From assembly GCA_027008345.1 (NCBI GenBank), contig JALTBU010000099.1, positions 1 through 6,925 of the forward strand: 6,925 nt of DNA, given 5' to 3'. Positions 5,936-6,925 of the stretch are shown piece after piece (the first letter of the stretch is position 1; each line of letters opens with the position of its first letter). A model generated the notes under the pieces. That model did not search any database, was not told where the DNA came from, and was given only the letters and a program-made list of their open reading frames with translations. This stretch comes from Nautiliaceae bacterium. GTDB lineage: Bacteria; Campylobacterota; Campylobacteria; Campylobacterales; Nautiliaceae. Made by a program: the position numbers and the translations under genes.

Positions 5936-6506
5936 CATCAAAAAATTTAAACTTCCAAAAGTAAAAGTTTATGGTATTGATGTTATTAAAAACTTTCTGT
6001 TTTTCTTTTTTTATGTTATTTTAACTCTTATAATAATTGCTACTATTTTAGCTCCAAGCGTTAAACTCTTTAAAAGAACAAAAAAAGAATACTTTATTGC
6101 AAAAAATCAATTTGAGATTGTACAAAAACAGTATCAAAAAACAGCAGAAGAACTTAATTCCTTAAAAAATAAAAACCAAAAAATTATAAACGCCTTAACA
6201 AGAAAATTTGATATAAATAATTTTAAAATATTTGCAAAAGAATATATTAATATAAAATCAATTAAAAAATTAAAGACTTCGCCATATAAAGAAAAATTTG
6301 TAAAATCTTCTTATTTAATTGAAGCAAATATAAAATCTCCAAAAGATTTTTATGATTTTATAGATGCAAGTAAAAATTATAAAAATTTAATAAGAGTATA
6401 TTTTCCGTTTAATTTTGTAAAAGAAAACAAAGATATTAATTTAACATTTAAAATTGATGTTTATAATCTTAAAAACAAATTAAAAGCGGACGAAAAAGCC
6501 CACTGA
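5916..6506 (+). CDS. Bitopic inner-membrane coiled-coil protein, PilO / GspM-like
   Basis: This 196-residue protein has a basic cytoplasmic N-terminus (1-24), one very hydrophobic membrane segment (about 26-46), a coiled coil (54-93) and a C-terminal periplasmic region (about 98-188). The periplasmic region contains the strand-helix-strand pattern SSYLIEANIKSPKDFYDFID, typical of the small alpha/beta domains of PilO and GspM. In pilus and type II systems this protein dimerises with PilN and helps connect the inner-membrane platform to PilP and the secretin. AAAGG (5905-5909) is 6 bases before the ATG at 5916, which fits better than the second ATG at 5922. It overlaps the PilN-like gene by 20 bases. 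Its last 15 codons plus stop lie opposite the end of the convergent flavoprotein gene. No PilP or secretin gene follows in the window. The codon use is extremely A-rich. Confidence 0.55.
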   Translation: MKMPTINIKKFKLPKVKVYGIDVIKNFLFFFFYVILTLIIIATILAPSVKLFKRTKKEYFIAKNQFEIVQKQYQKTAEELNSLKNKNQKIINALTRKFDINNFKIFAKEYINIKSIKKLKTSPYKEKFVKSSYLIEANIKSPKDFYDFIDASKNYKNLIRVYFPFNFVKENKDINLTFKIDVYNLKNKLKADEKAH

Positions 6507-6925
6507 AAATTATATCCTCCAAGTTCACCCGTTACATCCAAAACTTCTCCGATAAAATAAAGACCTTTTACTTGTTTACTTTGCATATCATAACCGATAG
6601 CTGCTGTATCCACTCCCCCTTTTGTAACTTCCGCCCTTTCAAATCCAAATGTACCCGCAGGAGCAAATTTGTAATTCTCAAATAATTGAAGTTTGTTAAA
6701 TTCTTCTTTTGTTAAATATTTGACTTTTTTATCTTCTATTCTTATTATATTTAAAAATTCTTTAACAAACCGTTTTGGAAGCGGAAGCTGTGTGGAAATT
6801 TGCCTATTTGGATTTTTAAGATATTTTTTGATATTTTTTAAAAAAGATATTTCAATAAATCCCTTATCCCACCATAAAGACGCATTTAATATGCCAGGTC
6901 CCGTAATGCCTCTGTGGGAAAAAAG
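6461..6925 (-). CDS. HI0933/BaiN-type NAD(P)/FAD-dependent flavoprotein (N-terminus outside window)
   Basis: The last 154 residues of a flavoprotein of the HI0933 (YhiN/BaiN) family are visible. The fragment opens with LFSHRGITGPGILNAS, the family's LFTHxGxSGP motif. It goes on to a variable helical part, then FERAEVTKGGVDT, and closes with the FAD-contacting GLYFIGEVLDVTGELGGYNF and QWAFSSAFNL stretches. These match the expected C-terminal end, so the stop codon (6463-6461) is natural and the protein is not truncated at this end. The N-terminal dinucleotide-binding GxGxxG would lie to the right of the window. The substrate is not predictable: some family members act on bile-acid derivatives, and most are uncharacterised. 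Its 3' end overlaps the PilO-like gene by 46 bases on the opposite strand, leaving no room for a terminator between them. Confidence 0.93.
   Translation of the reverse strand, partial: LFSHRGITGPGILNASLWWDKGFIEISFLKNIKKYLKNPNRQISTQLPLPKRFVKEFLNIIRIEDKKVKYLTKEEFNKLQLFENYKFAPAGTFGFERAEVTKGGVDTAAIGYDMQSKQVKGLYFIGEVLDVTGELGGYNFQWAFSSAFNLFLRL

Overview
The window looks like chromosomal DNA of an AT-rich member of the Campylobacterota (the former Epsilonproteobacteria). The main reason is the divergent arrangement of nusA against an HP0268-type small gene followed by miaB, a neighbourhood known from Helicobacter pylori and Campylobacter jejuni. The strong A+T bias and the short NusA fit this. A deep-branching or thermophilic lineage such as the Nautiliales is possible, but that is only a guess from composition. 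Every gene gap is under 80 bases, and no rRNA, tRNA, CRISPR array or insertion sequence was seen.

Layout. On the minus strand at the left, nusA (669-1742) is followed by a DUF475/TerC-like multi-pass membrane protein (1-659, cut off by the window edge). A 71-base divergent promoter region (1743-1813) separates this pair from a tight run of seven plus-strand genes ending at 6506. These are an HP0268-family small protein, the tRNA methylthiotransferase MiaB, a membrane-anchored TPR protein whose start codon appears to be ATA, a XerC/D/H-type tyrosine recombinase, and three genes that look like a PilM-PilN-PilO (or split GspL plus GspM) inner-membrane platform. From the right edge a minus-strand HI0933/BaiN-type flavoprotein gene (6461-6925, partial) runs into the last of these, overlapping it tail to tail by 46 bases.

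How the genes work together. The seven plus-strand genes are separated by 9 bases or less, or overlap by 4 to 23 bases, so they are probably co-transcribed and translationally coupled. The run mixes RNA modification (MiaB), a putative nuclease (HP0268 type), a chromosome-dimer-resolution-type recombinase and a pilus/type II secretion-like membrane scaffold. The functions are not obviously related. The scaffold triplet is the least ordinary part: it has the topology of PilM/N/O, but it lacks a neighbouring PilP or secretin gene in the window and a recognisable PilN N-terminal binding motif. The other point worth checking is the apparent ATG-to-ATA change at the miaB/TPR junction.
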